Shown: positions 35,167-47,720, numbered from the stretch's first letter. The stretch is 64,000 nucleotides of DNA from Talinum fruticosum (GCA_021018815.1 JAITYX010000066.1:2046001-2110000), one strand, 5' to 3'. Made by a program: numbers and translations. The notes: generated by a model from the sequence alone, not told the origin.

Positions 35167-36770
35167 TCGAATACTCGGACTTTATACTTACACTTTTCCG
35201 AGTTCCATCAAGGAATCGGGTATAAGACTTCATCTCTAACAGGGTTTTGATTTCAAGTCATTCCATGTTCCTCGAAACTTTTATAAGTGATATAACATTT
35301 TCTCCGAGTGTTATAGAAACTATTATATATGTTTACGCTTCACTCGACCGACTCGGAAAGCATACTTCTACATGCCACTTCACACTCAGGTCTAAGTCAC
35401 TCAACACTCGGATATATCGCATGTTCAAACACTTTATTTCACGCGCATAAACTCGGGTCCGACTTCGTGTTCCAAGAATTACCATGTTAATTCATTCTTC
35501 TAAGTCAGCATAGTTTGTTTGAACTTTGTTTAGTCTAGATCAAGTTTGTTTACTCCGATATTCTTTATTTGACTTGATTCTCTTTTAGAGTAACTCGGAT
35601 GGAATTTGAGTCTCATGGATATTAGATTTAGAAAATTCCATTCCTTTTCCGACTCGGATAATTAGTCATTTAATTATCTTAATTATGTTATTATCTCGTG
35701 TCTAATCTTGGACCAAAGTATTTCATACTTTGAGAACCAAATTGATTTACTTTTGTAGGTTATTCAAACGAGGCTATCCTATTTTTGAATTACAAAAGTA
35801 ACTAGCTTCAAAACGTCAAATCACCAGCAGAAAAGGCTTTTTCCACCTCCGACCTAGCCCTAGACACTATGTTAGGGTTGTCTGTTTTCAAAACTGGAAA
35901 TATGCAACACTAAGCTCAACGGTGGTTTCCACCTTACTTTTCAAGACACCACCAAGTGGTTTTGGGACTTCCAAAGGAGTCAAGAGCCGTTACTCAACGT
36001 TCATATCTCAACGGGTATTTTCCGAGTGACTCGTAAAATCCATTGCAATGGTCACAAAGGACTTCCAGTCAGAAGATGGACACAATAGCTAAGCCGCTTG
36101 GTCATCTATAAATAGAAGCCAACTTTCAAGACATGAAGATTGCTCGAACCAACTGTTTATATACACATACTTGAGCAAAAGTCATTGTATTCATTCTCAA
36201 TCTTCTACTTACAACTCCAATTCCGTATTTAATATTTCTCCGAGTTGTAAGGTCTTGTACTTAGTTACAAACACTCTCTTTCTTACTTTCTAAGTAAGGT
36301 CCCTTGACCGAGCTGTAAGGGTTAACTCAGCTCGGTTCTCCCTAACCTGTAAGGGTTATCTCGGTTAGGAAGTACTAGATTAGATAAGGGAATTTCGAGT
36401 ATAGGAAAACTTATAAGGAGTTGTCCAAGTGAGCAACTTGGGTTGCGTCGCCTACTGTATTTTGTGGACTCAAAATAGTGGATTTGATTTCGTGCTTGGA
36501 TTAGCACGGTCCGTGGTTTTTGCCCCAGGAGGGTTTCAACATACTTTCCGAGTTATTACTTTTCTAAGTGCATTCTAGACTCGGACAGCTTTAAAGTTCT
36601 GTTTAATCTGTTTCTTCATTCTTTATTGAACTCTAAGTCGAGCTTTTCCGAGTTCATCCCGGAGTCCCACTCACTTCTAAGTTCTATCTATTTTAAATTT
36701 CAAGCAAATTTCATCATCACCGTATTCACCCCCTCTAGGGTGACTTAGACTCTCCAAGAGCAAACCTTCA
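35167..36770 (+). repeat. 5' LTR of the SIRE-type element
   Basis: 1,604 bp, from TCGAATACTCGG (TTGAAGACTCGG in the 3' copy) to ..CAAACCTTCA. A TATA-like 'ctataaatagaag' lies near 36109. The LTR is dense in 'actcgg' motifs. It is similar to 44237-45837 with scattered substitutions and small indels, so the insertion is not recent. Confidence 0.92.
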
Positions 36771-36771
36771 A

Positions 36772-36785
36772 TTGGTATCGAGCCT
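36772..36785 (+). other. Primer binding site (initiator tRNA-Met)
   Basis: TTGGTATCGAGCCT directly follows the LTR end. It resembles the tRNA-iMet complement TGGTATCAGAGCC with one base missing. Confidence 0.75.
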
Positions 36786-36829
36786 AACCTTTCGTAAAGG
36801 ATCTAACCATCCAAAGGTTTAAAGATCAA

Positions 36830-37900
36830 ATGGCTCGAACAACAGAGAGTTCGATGAAGAAAGATCTTCCAAGCAGACCACCAAAGTTCAAAGGATCTAA
36901 CTTCATGCATCGGAAGAAGCTCATGGAATGTTTCCTCGCTGGATCACGATGAAGATGTCCGGAACATCATACGAGTAGGCAACTACATTCCCATGAAGAC
37001 GGAAGAAAAAGACTCGTACCAAAGACAAAAGCCGAGTTCACTCGCTGATGAAGCAGAGAAGTTCATAAAGAACTTCAAAGCGATGAACATTCCGATGTGT
37101 GCCATCAGCTCGGAAGAATACAACCGAGTGTCCGCTCGTGACACAGCCAAAGAAGTATGGGACACACTGGTCAACACTTATGAAGGCACAAGCCCAGTCG
37201 CACAACCAAAGATAAGCCAATATCTTCATAAGTATGAAGCTGTTCAAGATGAAGCCGGAAGAAAACATCACTCGGATGTTCATTCGCTTTATCGAGATTA
37301 CCAACAATCTCAAATCTCTTGGTAAAAGATTTCCCACAAGGAAATGTGGAGAAAGATACTCGTAAGCCTACCCAAGAAAAGATGGGGTCCCAAAGTAACA
37401 GCTATCGAAGAGGCTCATAACTTGTCTTGACTAAAGCCAAACGAACTCATTGGGAAGCTCCTCACCCATGAGATCCACCTAGAAGAGAACGATGTAGAGG
37501 TCAGCACCAAAAAGAACATTACACCGAAAGCCTCGTAAACCAGAGAAGCGGATCCGAGTTCCTCCGACTCAAAAGAGGATCCCATGGCACTTATTGCTAG
37601 AGGCTTCAAGAGAATGATGAAGCACAAGAGATGGGATAAGAAGCCAAGAGAAGAGTTCTATAAGAAAGACAAGAAGGATAGAAAATGTAAACATTCTTCC
37701 CTTCAAAGTTGTCTTTGACTAAGAACTCGATCTGTTTTGAATGTGGCAGCAAGGAACTCATAGTCAAGGACTCGTCCAAAGAGAAAAAGGGACAGAAAGA
37801 AGAAAAAGGCTATGATGGCCACATGGAGTGACGAGGACTCGGATGACTTAAAGTGTCTCGATGGCACTTTCCGACTCGAAGTGGAAACAGAGTCGACATA
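36830..37900 (+). pseudogene. SIRE-type gag, frameshifted
   Basis: The ATG at 36830 starts MARTTESSMKKDLPSRPPKF. The capsid-like part continues in another frame at 36993-37325 (AEKFIKNFKAMNIPMCAISS, then ARDTAKEVWDTLVNTYEGTS), which is the UBN2-type gag of SIRE elements. Later pieces in shifted frames include PKKWDPKVTAIEEAHNL-like (about 37370-37420) and NELIGKLLTHEIHLEENDVE (about 37440). A degraded zinc knuckle with CFECGSKELIVKD (about 37735-37770) lies near the end. Gag would form the particle shell; at least four frameshifts or stops prevent it. Confidence 0.85.
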
Positions 37901-38639
37901 GATCAATCGAGACAGTGAGGAAGCATATCCTCAAAAGGTAATTGAATACATTCTCAAATTTTCTAAAGTTGATTTAGCTAAGTATGTTTTCACTTTGGAG
38001 GAGAAGTCTAATTCTGACTCTTCTCATTTTAAAGAACAACTTGAGTCAATTTCCTCTCGAGAGCATTTCTTTAAAAAATGAGCTGGAAAAACCGAGACTT
38101 ACACTCGGAGAACTCAAGACTAGTACTCAATCCAATGAGACCGAGTCCGAGTTACTCGAAGAGAAAATGAGCAACTTAAGCAAAAGCTCAACGAGTCTCA
38201 AGATCTTGTTTTAAAGTTTACTCAAGGTTAGAAAACCTTGATATGCTCTTAGGATCTCAATGTGTCTCCTTCGTAAAAGAAGGTCTTGGTTTTAACAGAG
38301 AGGAGGAATCTAATTCCTACTCGGAGCTTTTCAAAAGGATTCCGAACCGTAAAGTTCGAGAAGGCTGAGCACGGTTCCATTCATAAAAATGAAAGGAGGA
38401 CCGAGCCTGCACCAGCTTACAAGAGAAAACCATCTCCACCGGTTTATAAGAGAAAAGCTTTTCAAAAGAGAGAGACACAGACTCAGCTTCTCTAAACGGA
38501 AGACTCGAAATCGGACCAAACCCGAGTCATTCAAATCTGGTTCCGAAAACCTTCTTCCTTAGAAAAGGACCACAGTAAAGGGTGTTACTCGGGTTCGTTA
38601 GAGGAAGTGAGAAGGGTTAGTTTGTTTCTGTTTTGCAGG

Positions 38640-41600
38640 CCACTCGTAAAAGATCAAAAGGGCATTGGTATCTAGACAGTGGATGCTCACGCCACATGTC
38701 GGAGAGTCGGGACTCTTTTCCGAGTTAGAAGAGTACAAATGAGGAAAAGTCACATTTGGAGACGATAGTAAAGGCAAGATAATTGGGATTGGCAAGATTG
38801 GAAAAGGAAGCAATCTGGTTAACCCAAGTATACATTGTCAAAGGGTTAAAGTACAACCCGCTTAGCATCTCTCAATTGTGTGATAAAGGTCAAGAGGTAA
38901 GATTCACTCGGACCAATTATTATATTTACGATGATGCTACCAAAGAGATCAAGCTCTCGGGTAAGAGATTGGGTAACACTTACATTATTCCTCTTTCGAC
39001 CCAAGTCAGAATTTATCTTGTTTAAAAGCATCATTTCTTGATGACTTATGGACATGGCATCGTAGATTAGGTCATGTCAAGCATGCATACTATTAAGAAA
39101 TTGGCATCTCATGGTTTAGTCGGAGGATTACCTAATTGTGCTTTTAAGAAAGATAAAATTTGTGAAGCTTGCACAAAAGGGAAACAAGTCGGATCATCTT
39201 TCAAATCTCTCGAAGACAGCTTTCACATCCAAGGTGCTTGAAATGCTACATATGGACTTATGTGGTGAAATCTCTCGTCAAGAGTCTCGGAGGTAAATCA
39301 TATATACTTGTTATTGTTGATGATTACTCACGATTTACCTAGGTGTGTTTTCTTCAGAATAAAAATTAAGCATTCAAAAAGTTCAGCAAGCTCTGCAGGA
39401 AAATCCAAGTTGAGCCTCAAACTTAGATCCAGAGAATTCGAACCGACCATGGAAAAGAGTTTGACTACTCGGAATTTGCAGAGTTTTGTGACAAAAATGG
39501 CATCTCCCACAACTTCTCAGCACCAAGAACTCCTCAACAAAATGGACTGGTGGAGAGAAAGAACAGAACCCTTGAAGAAATAGCTAGGACAATGATGATT
39601 GAACATAATCTACCCTACTATTTCTGGGCTGAGGCGATCAACACAACGAAACTACACCTAGAACAGATGCCTCATCGGACCCATCCTGAAGAAAACACCA
39701 TACGAGCTCTACAAAGGGAAGAAACCCAATATCTCATACTTCAAACCCTTTGGATGTACGTGTTTTGTTCACAACAACGGTAAGGATCACCCGACCAAGT
39801 TTGATGCTTGGTCAGATGAAGGTATTTTTCTAGGTTATTCATCTCATAGCAAAGCCTATCGCATTTTCAATAAAAGAACTAACAAAATGGAAGAAAGCAT
39901 CCACATTATGTTTGATGAGATTGAACAGAAAAGCCGAGTGAAACATCATTCTCGGATCCGAAGCTCAGTAGAGATGATGATCATGACAAAAGTGAGCCCA
40001 TCAAGAATCAAATCCATGACACTCAAAATGAAGTCACTTAGAACGAAGTGACTCGGAATGAGACAACTCAAGAACCCACTCGAATAATGAAGGACAAACC
40101 GATGAACAAGGCTAACTCGGAACAATTTTCCGGAGATCAACCAATTCAGATTACAGATCCGGTGAACCAGAGAACAGTAGAGCATTCAAGTATGCTTCTA
40201 GTCATCCACTAGAAAACATATTATCCGATATCAACAAGTGGGGTAAGAACTGGTTCCTTCCTTCATAATCTATGTGCATTCACTGCATTCATATCATTAA
40301 CTAAAACCAAAAATGCACTAGAGGCCCTAAATGAACCTGAATGGGTAGAGGCCATGCAAGAGGAACTTAATCAATTCGAAAGAAACCAAGTCCGGACTCG
40401 ACAAAACGACCATCCGACCACCCAGTCATAAGTACCAAATGGGTTTTCAAGAACAAATTGGATGAAGATGGGTTGGTAGTCAGAAACAAGACTAGACTTG
40501 TGGCTCAAGGTTACAATCAGGATGAAGGGATTGATTGTGGGGAAACTTTTGCACCTGTAGCTGAATTGAAGCGATTAGAATCTCGTTGGCATTTGCATCT
40601 AGCATGAATATCAAATTATATCAAATGGATGTTAAGTGCGGATTTCTTAATGGTTTTATTGAAGAGGAAGTCTATGTTGAGCAGCCCCTGGATTTCAAAA
40701 CTCAGAATTTCCAAATCATGTTTTCAAACCGCAAAAAGCTCTTTATGGTCTTAAACAAGCTCCCGGAGCTTGGTGTGAAAGACTCGAGCAATTTCTTGGT
40801 TCAAAATGATTTTAGAAGTGGTCAGGTTGACAAGACTCTCTTTATAAAAACCAAGGGGAAAGATTTTCTTATCGCTCGGATATATGTTGATGACATAATT
40901 TTTGGAGCTACTAATGAAATTCCGTGTCGAGACTTTTCCGAGTTAATGAGACAGAATTTCAAATGAGTATGATGGGAGAACTCAATTTCTTCCTTGGTCT
41001 ACAAATCAAGCAAGACAAAGATGGAATCTATGTCCATCAATCAAAGTACACCAAGGAGCTGCCGAAAAGTATAAACTGTAAGATGCAAAGCATGCAGCGA
41101 ACACCTATGAGCAATGAGCATAAAATTGGACTCAAACGAAAAGTAAAGCAATAGATCGAAGCTCTATCGAGGTATGATTGGATCTTTGCTATATCTTACT
41201 TCCAGTAGGCCAGATATAATGTTTAGTGTCTGTCTATGCACAAGATTCCAAGCTAATCCAAAAGAATCACATCTCACTCGCGGTGAAGAGAATATTCAAA
41301 TATCTTACAAGGATTCAAAATTTAGGTCTATGGTACTCCGGAGACTCAAAACCGACTCTCATTGGATACTCGGATGCTGATTACACTGGGTACAAAGTTG
41401 ATAAAAAGAGCACCTCAGGAGCTTGCCAATTTTGGGTCAATCCTTAATATCTTGGCACTCAAAGAAGCAAAACTCGGTAGCTCTATCAACTGCCAAGGCT
41501 GAGTATATTGCAACTAGACCATGTTGTGCTCGGATTTTATGGATAAAGTAACACTTGAGAGATCTTGGACTTTCTTTCAAATCAGATCCAATCAAGTGTG

Positions 41601-41820
41601 ATAATCAAAGTGCAATCAGCATCACCAAAAATCCAGTTCAAGCACTCAAAGACGAAACACATTGAGGTCGGTATCATTTCTTAAGAGACCACTCTCGAAA
41701 GGTGATATTGAACTCGAATTCATTCCTACTAATCTTCAATTAGCCGATATCTTTACTAAACCACTTAGTGAAGATAAGTTTTGCTTCATTAGGAATGAGC
41801 TTGGTATGTTAAATGCATAA
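38640..41820 (+). pseudogene. SIRE-type pol (protease, integrase, RT, RNase H)
   Basis: The domains follow Copia order. Protease has WYLDSGCSRHMSES (about 38670-38715). A GAG-pre-integrase stretch has TWHRRLGHVKHAYY (about 39050-39095). Integrase has GGKSYILVIVDDYSRFT (about 39290), RTDHGKEFDYSEFAEFCDKN (about 39440-39500) and SAPRTPQQNGLVERKNRTLE (about 39520-39580). RT has NKLDEDGLVVRNKTRLVAQG (about 40450-40510), YQMDVKCGFLNGFIEEEVYV (about 40620) and the active site YVDDIIFGAT (about 40885). RNase H has YSDADYTGYKVDKKSTSGAC (about 41360-41420) and later LADIFTKPLSEDKF (about 41740). The stop is at 41818-41820. Frameshifts and stops break every domain, although the key catalytic motifs remain readable. 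Confidence 0.9.
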
Positions 41821-42208
41821 TTATGTGTTTTCTATGTGAATATCTCATTGCATGATTATATGACATGTACTTACGATTCTTTAATAACCATTAGTTCGGT
41901 TGATCCAGTGATACTCGCGGAGGACTTGGTGGGGCTCGAGGATTCCTTAGAAATGTCCGAGTTACTAGTATCTTAAGCCGCCTTGGATCTTCTTTCCTGA
42001 AGGAGCTCGAGAAGCTCCTTTTCTCCTTTACTGCAGCCTTCATCTCAAGGAGCATGTCCTGCTGCTCTCGAATTTGAGATTGGGCGGTTTTCGGTTGATG
42101 GTCATAGACTGGAAGACAATCTTGAATGACCGGATAAGGTCCTTGAGTTCCAAGGAGGCAGAAGAGATTTTGTCAATGAAAGCGGTGGACAAAATGGAAG
42201 AAAGAGAT

Positions 42209-43110
42209 TTAGAAGCACTCGAGGTGGAGGCACCACCAGGTGGAGCGAGAAGAGAAAGAGGCGTTTCGGTCTAAGTCCGAGGCGAAGAAGGTTGCCTCGG
42301 CTCCGAGCCGTGGATCCAGACACCAGGTTGTGTTTCCTGGTATCCGTACCCAAGAAGTTCCTTCTTGCCGACTACAATGGCAGCCTCGAAACGATGTTTG
42401 GATCCGAGGGAAGGGGAACTTTGAACTGTTTGAAAATAAGAGTGAGAAGAGCACCGAAAGGAAGAGGGTTGTTCTTCTTGTTCGAGTTTGAGCTGGAACA
42501 ACTTCCATTTGCTCAATGATAGCGGGAAAGAGGTCTACTTTGTAACCCTCTAGGATATCAAAAAGAGCTTTAAGATGCTTGAAGTTGGGGTTCTCCTTAC
42601 TCGAAATGTTGTGAGAAGAAGGTTCTCATCAGCAAGAAACACGAAAGACGAGCTTCGACTTTAGTTGGATCACGAAAAGTTTTTGTGTGACCTAAGGAAT
42701 TCTTTAGCATACTTTTCAAAGAAGTCATCAGCGACCTCATTGAAAGGTATTGGGTTGCTGTTCAAGAAGAGGGAAGATACTTTGAACAGACGATGGAGGA
42801 GGGAATTATTGATTCGAACAGGTGATGTTCCGAACTTTGGAGGTTAGAATACCCTCGGAGCTGGAAAGGTGAGTGTAAAACTCGTAGACGAGTTCAGGAT
42901 AGATGAACTCGCTGAAACAAAGAAAGTTGTAGATAACGAGATAAGCTTTAGAGAGAGAAGGAGAAAAGAGCTCGAAGAGAGTAAAAAAATTAAAGAGTAG
43001 AAGAAGAAAGAATTTGAGAGCAACAGAGCTTACTTGAGATGTTCTTCACGAAGCTTGAGATCATCGGGTGTCGCTTTAATCACAGAGAGCTTGTTCACGA
43101 AGATTTGATT
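42209..43110 (-). pseudogene. Antisense spliced gene inside the SIRE 3' region, decayed
   Basis: On the minus strand an open reading (ATPDDLKLREEHL near 43075-43037) leads to a GTAAGC donor at 43033. The acceptor TTTCAG ends at 42912, and joining the exons completes an Asn codon and gives HLNEFIYPELVYEFYTHLSS. A stop lies at about 42806; shifted frames then carry FNEVADDFFEKYAKEFLRSH (about 42735-42670) and FKHLKALFDILEGYKVDLFP (about 42575-42515), continuing to about 42209. 'PELVYEFY..L' resembles 'putative plant transposon protein' domains near plant retroelements, but the assignment is by eye. A TATA-like box sits 60-100 bp upstream. The direction is opposite to the host element's gag-pol. 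The frameshifts mean this copy no longer works. Confidence 0.6.
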
Positions 43111-43162
43111 TCGAGAGAGAGAGTAAGCAAAGAGTAAAGTAACGAAATGATGGAGAATAGGC

Positions 43163-43173
43163 GCTATTTATAA
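43163..43173 (-). promoter_or_regulatory. TATA box of the antisense gene
   Basis: The minus strand reads TTATAAATAGC at this site. A CT-rich leader (ctttgcttactctctctctc) follows 30-60 bp downstream, as is common at plant transcription starts, and then the spliced reading frame. The site is inside the retroelement, well away from either LTR. Confidence 0.55.
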
Positions 43174-44224
43174 GAAAATAAACGTCCTTCGATATCCATT
43201 CCGACTCGACTCTTTCAAGCAATCACCTCGGACCGGTGTGACGGTTCTCTTCTTCAACAGTTAGAATTCCAGCGGTTGTCTCCCAACGGCTAGTTTTCCG
43301 ATCACGGCGCCCGAGAAAGAGAGAGAAAGAAAGATTTTGAAAATAAATTCTGAAATTCTCCACTTGTCTAGAGATGATTTCGAAGTTTAACGTCCATTTT
43401 TCTCAAAGTCTCGAGTCTGACTCAGCTAAGTTTCGAGTGACTCGAAACTGGAAATAAATAATAACTATCGGTTCAAGAAGAAGAAGGAGAAGAAGCGGAA
43501 GAGCCTATGGCTGAGGCAGCTCCTTCCGAGCAAGGAGAGCGAGAAGGACAAGGAGTAGCAACCGAGGGTCCAAGTGCTCCGGAACCACAACCGGAGATGA
43601 TCGGCTCGGACAGTAGTCCGAGTGGGTCGAAGACCTCGCCGACCATGGTCGAGTCAACAGCAGGTCAGCTCGAGCACACCCCTCCAGCTTGTTGAGTTCC
43701 AAGAGGACGAGCCTCTGGACGACCTAGTTCCGGGTCAGCCACTCGGAACTGAGCCGATGCTAGAGATTCTTGTATCGCCTTCGCCGTGCTCAAGCATATC
43801 GTCAAGATCTTATTAGCGCCGGCGCACCACTCGTCCTTCTTCCTCCACCCCCACTAATCCATCCCCTCCTTTTTTTCAGTATTTCATGTTTTTTTCTTTT
43901 CTCTTTTGTCCGGACATCAAATATGTAATTTCTTGTTGTATTCTTCCCATTTTTTTTTGTTCTTTTTGTCTGAAAGGCAAGGGGAGAATAGATAGAAAAA
44001 ATTTGTTGCCTTGTTTAGGGGAGTCTCTCTCACCCTCTCGTAAATATTTTCTTTGATTGTAATGAAGTAAATGCATTTCATTAATAATTGTTGCTTCAAT
44101 CATTACTATGTCTATCCGGAATTATTTCTTTTCTTAAATTTCAAGTCATTTTCCGAGCAAGTTTGCAAAATTCAGATTTATATCACTAACAAAGTTTTTA
44201 TCTAAGTATGGAATGCCTTTCATC

Positions 44225-44236
44225 AAAAAGGGGAGA
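44225..44236 (+). other. Polypurine tract of the SIRE-type element
   Basis: AAAAAGGGGAGA directly precedes the 3' LTR start TTGAAG, as expected for the plus-strand primer. Confidence 0.85.
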
Positions 44237-45837
44237 TTGAAGACTCGGACTTTATACGTACACTTTTTTGAGTTCCATTAAGGAATCAAGTATAAGACTT
44301 CATTTCTCACAGGGTTTTGATTTCAAGTCATTCCATGTTCCTTAGAAACTTTTATGAGTGATATAACATTTTCTTTGAGTGTTATAGAAACTATTATATA
44401 TGTTTACGCTTGACTCGACTCGACTCGGAAAGCATACTTCTACATGCTACTTCACACTCGGTTCCGAGTCACTCAACACTCGGATATATCGCATGTTCAA
44501 ACACTTTATTTCACGCGCATAAACTCGAGTCCGACTTCGTGTTCCAAGAATTACCATGTTAATTCATTCTTCTAAGTCAAGCATAGTTTGTTTGAACTTT
44601 GTTTAGTCTAGATCAAGTTTGTTTACTCGATATTCTTTATTTGACTTGATTCTCTTTTAGAGTAACTCGGATGGAATTTGAGTCTCATGGATATTAGACT
44701 CAAAAAATTCCATTCCTTTTCTCGACTCGGATAATTAGTCACTTAATTATCTTAATTATGTTATTATTTGTGTCTAATCTTAGACCAAAGTATTTCATAC
44801 TTTGAGAACCAAATTGATTTACTTTTGTAGGTTATTCAAACGAGGCTATCCTCTTTTTGAATTACAAAAGTAACCAGCTTCAAAACGTCAAATCACCAAG
44901 CAGACAAGGCTTTTTCCACCTCCGACCTAGCCCCGGACACTATGTCGGGATTGTCTGCTTTCAAAGCTGGAAATCTGCAACACTAAGCTCAACGGTGGTT
45001 TCCACCTTACTTTTCAAGACACCACCAGTGGTTTTGGGACTTCCAAAGGAGTCAAGAGCCGTTACTCAACATTCATATCTCAACGGGTATTTTCCGAGTG
45101 ACTCGGAAAATCCATTGCAACGGTCACAAAGGACTTCTAGTCGGAAGATGGACACAACAGACTAAGCTGCTTGGTCATCTATAAATAGAAGCCAACTTTC
45201 AAGACATGAAGATTGCTGAACCAACTGTTTATATACACATACTTGAGCAAAAGTCATTGTATTCATTCTCAATCTTCTACTTATAACTCCAATTCCGTAT
45301 TTAATATTTCTCTTAGTTGTAAGGTCTTGTACTTAGTTACAAACACTCTCTTTTTACTTTCTAAGTAAAGTCCCTTGACCGAGATGTAAGGGTTAACTCA
45401 GCTCAGTTGTCCCTAACTGTAAGGGTTATCTCAGTTAGGAAGTACTAGATCGAGATAAGGGAATTTCGAGTCTAGGAAAACTTGTAAGGAGTTGTCCAAG
45501 GGAGCAACTCGGGTTGAGTCGATCTACTGTATTTTGTGGACTGAAAATAGTGGATTTGACTTCGATTAGCACGGTCCGTGGTTTTCTGCCCCAGGAGGTT
45601 TTCCACGTACTTTCTGAGTTATTACTTTTCCGAGTGCATTCTAGACTCGGACAGTTTTAAAGTTCTGTTTAATCTATTTCTTCATTCTTTACTAAACTCT
45701 AAGTCAAAGCTTTTACGAGTTCATCCTTGACTCCCACTCACTTCTTAGTTCTATCTATTTTAAATTTCAAGCAAATTTCATCATCACCCTATTCACCCCC
45801 TCTAGGGTGACTTAGACTCTCCAAGAGCAAACCTTCA
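44237..45837 (+). repeat. 3' LTR of the SIRE-type element
   Basis: 1,601 bp, TTGAAGACTCGG to ..CAAACCTTCA, co-linear with 35167-36770 (for example 'ctataaatagaagccaac' near 45178 and 'ttcaccccctctagggtgac' near 45791). Followed by gccac, the right half of the target duplication. Confidence 0.92.
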
Positions 45838-45842
45838 GCCAC

Positions 45843-47464
45843 AAACTTAGCTTCCATGGTAGATATAGCAATGACATCTTATTTTGCACTTTTCCATCAA
45901 ACTTCTCCTTTAGATATAGGAACAAATAACCAAATGTGAATTTTCTACTGTTAGGACATCAACCAAAATCGAATCCGAGTATCCAAGTAACTTCTAGAAG
46001 ATTAGATTTATTATATATAAGCATGTAATCCTTTGTGTCTTGTAAGTACCTAAATACTTGCTTTGCAGCCTTCCAATGGTCAATGTCACAGCTTGCTTAG
46101 GTATCTCCCTAGCATCCCAATAGCAAAGCTAATATCCGACCTTGTATAATTTTGCAAGTACGTTAGATCGCCTACAACATAAGCATATGGAAAGATTCCA
46201 TTGCCTTATGTTCCATGTTATTTTTCAGACATTGCATGAGACTAACCTTATCTCCTTTCTGAATTTGAACAATTCCAGTTGAACACATATCCATAAAAAA
46301 TTCTCTACATTTTTTTCAATATAGGCTTTTTGAGAAAATCCTAATTTTCCTTATCTATCACAAAAAATATCAATTGTTATTACATAGGATGCGTCACCCA
46401 TATCTTTTATTTCAAAATTCATAGAGAGACAAAACCTTAGTCTAATGCAATACGCTCAAATCATTAGCAGCAAGTGGTATGTCATCAACACATAGTACTA
46501 AAAAATAAACTTACTCCCACTAATCTTTCGGTATGCACACCTATCAACGATGATTTCTTCAAAACCAAAAGAACTAATGATGTCCTTACACTTAATATAC
46601 CATTGCGGGAAGCTTGCTTTAGTTCATATATTGACTTCTTAAACTTGCAAACCATATGGTCCTTTCCTTCAACCAAGAAACGCTCAAGTTGGTCCATGTA
46701 AACTTCTTCCTCAAGATCTTCATTAAGAAAGGCGGTTTTTACATCCATTTAGTGTAGCTCTATATCATAATGAGCTACCAAAGCCATAATTATTCTTAAT
46801 GAGTCTTTCTTTGAGACTGGAGACCCTATTTATAATCAACACCGTCCTTTTGTGTATAACCGTTGGCAACAAGTCTAGCTTTTTAACGTTTGATATTGCC
46901 ATCTAGATCATGCTTGGTCTTATAAACCCATTTACGTCCAACTCGTTTATATCTATTTGGTAACTCAACAAGATCCCACACCTTTTTTGTTCCATATATT
47001 TGAGTTCTTATTTCGTAACATCGATCCACTAATTAGACTCATGACATTCTATAGCTTGTGAAAACGAAATTGCATAACTTTTTATTCTTACGTCAAGGTT
47101 CGGCTCACAAATAAACCAAATAATTATCGAGGATTGCTGATTTTCTTTCCCTTTGGGATCTTCTTAAGCTAATCCTTGTGGTTCATTTTGGTTGGTACAT
47201 AATAGTGGTTAACTTCTTCATGATGTATATCTTCACCCAAATGTTGTTCATTATTGTTAACATGTTGTTCAACAATAGGAACATTAGTATTTGGAGTGTA
47301 GGTTTACAATGAGAATATTTACAGATAAAGGAGCACTTGCCCTTTATCTCATTTACTTTTGCAATATGTCATTCATTACTCCCAATAACCTCATCACATT
47401 TAATGAATTTGGTATTACCAGTTTCTATAGTTCTTGGACTATGATTAGGGCGAGTAAAACCTAT
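45843..47464 (-). pseudogene. Copia integrase end, RT and RNase H start
   Basis: This is the middle part of the split Copia on the minus strand. It opens at 47464 with a PNHSPRTIETGNTKFI segment, the integrase C-terminal region. RT follows with GRKWVYKTKHDLDGNIKR (about 46945) and ARLVANGYTQKDGVDYK (about 46885), then MDVKTAFLNEDLEEEVYMDQ (46748) and the active site LCVDDIPLAANDLSV (about 46495-46450, CVDD where most Copia have YVDD). It ends at 45843 with TMEAKFVA of RNase H. Several stops are present. Confidence 0.88.
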
Positions 47465-47489
47465 ATCTTCTACTAGAAAATAGATAATT

Positions 47490-47720
47490 AGTGACAGAAA
47501 TAGCGACGGAAAATTGTGAAATAGCGACGGATTTTCAAAAATAGCGACGGACATAGCGATGGAAATATTCCGTGGCTAAAAGCCGGGTCGCTAAAATTTA
47601 GCGACGGAAATTCCCGAATCCGTCGTTAATTAGCGACGGACCGGCGACGAAACTGCTTTAGTAGCTAATATAAATCGGTGACGGAATGAAGTTTCCGTCG
47701 CCGATTTCCGTCGCTGATCC
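47490..47720. repeat. Left subterminal array of TAGCGACGGA units
   Basis: About ten units of 'tagcgacgga' and its complement 'tccgtcgctaa' within 230 bp, mixed in both orientations. Subterminal repeats like these are the binding sites of the accessory transposase in En/Spm-type elements. Confidence 0.85.

Larger units (their letters stand above)
41821..44230 (+). other. Extra 3' region between pol and the 3' LTR
   Basis: 2.4 kb, unusually long for Copia but expected in SIRE-type elements, where an env-like ORF can lie here. On the sense strand I see only fragments: a Glu/Pro/Ser-rich frame at 43507-43695 (MAEAAPSEQGEREGQGVATE and onward), preceded by an acidic run, and nothing with a signal peptide or membrane segment. 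The better coding signal in this region is on the opposite strand (see 42209-43175). Confidence 0.6.
35167..45837 (+). mobile_element. Full-length SIRE/Maximus-type Copia retrotransposon
   Basis: A 10.7-kb element with 1.6-kb LTRs, a primer site, gag, protease, integrase, RT, RNase H, 2.4 kb of extra 3' DNA and a polypurine tract, all on the plus strand. Flanks are accac (35162-35166) and gccac (45838-45842), a 5-bp duplication with one mismatch. It interrupts the RNase H of an opposite-strand Copia. Large size, the gag type and the long region between pol and the 3' LTR fit the SIRE/Maximus clade. Many stops and frameshifts in gag and pol make it non-autonomous now. Confidence 0.9.

Noticed and set aside
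42074..42519. Plus- and minus-strand frames with mixed charged residues (several overlap)
   Set aside because: Most are shadows of the decayed antisense protein; only the frame continuous with the motifs upstream was kept.
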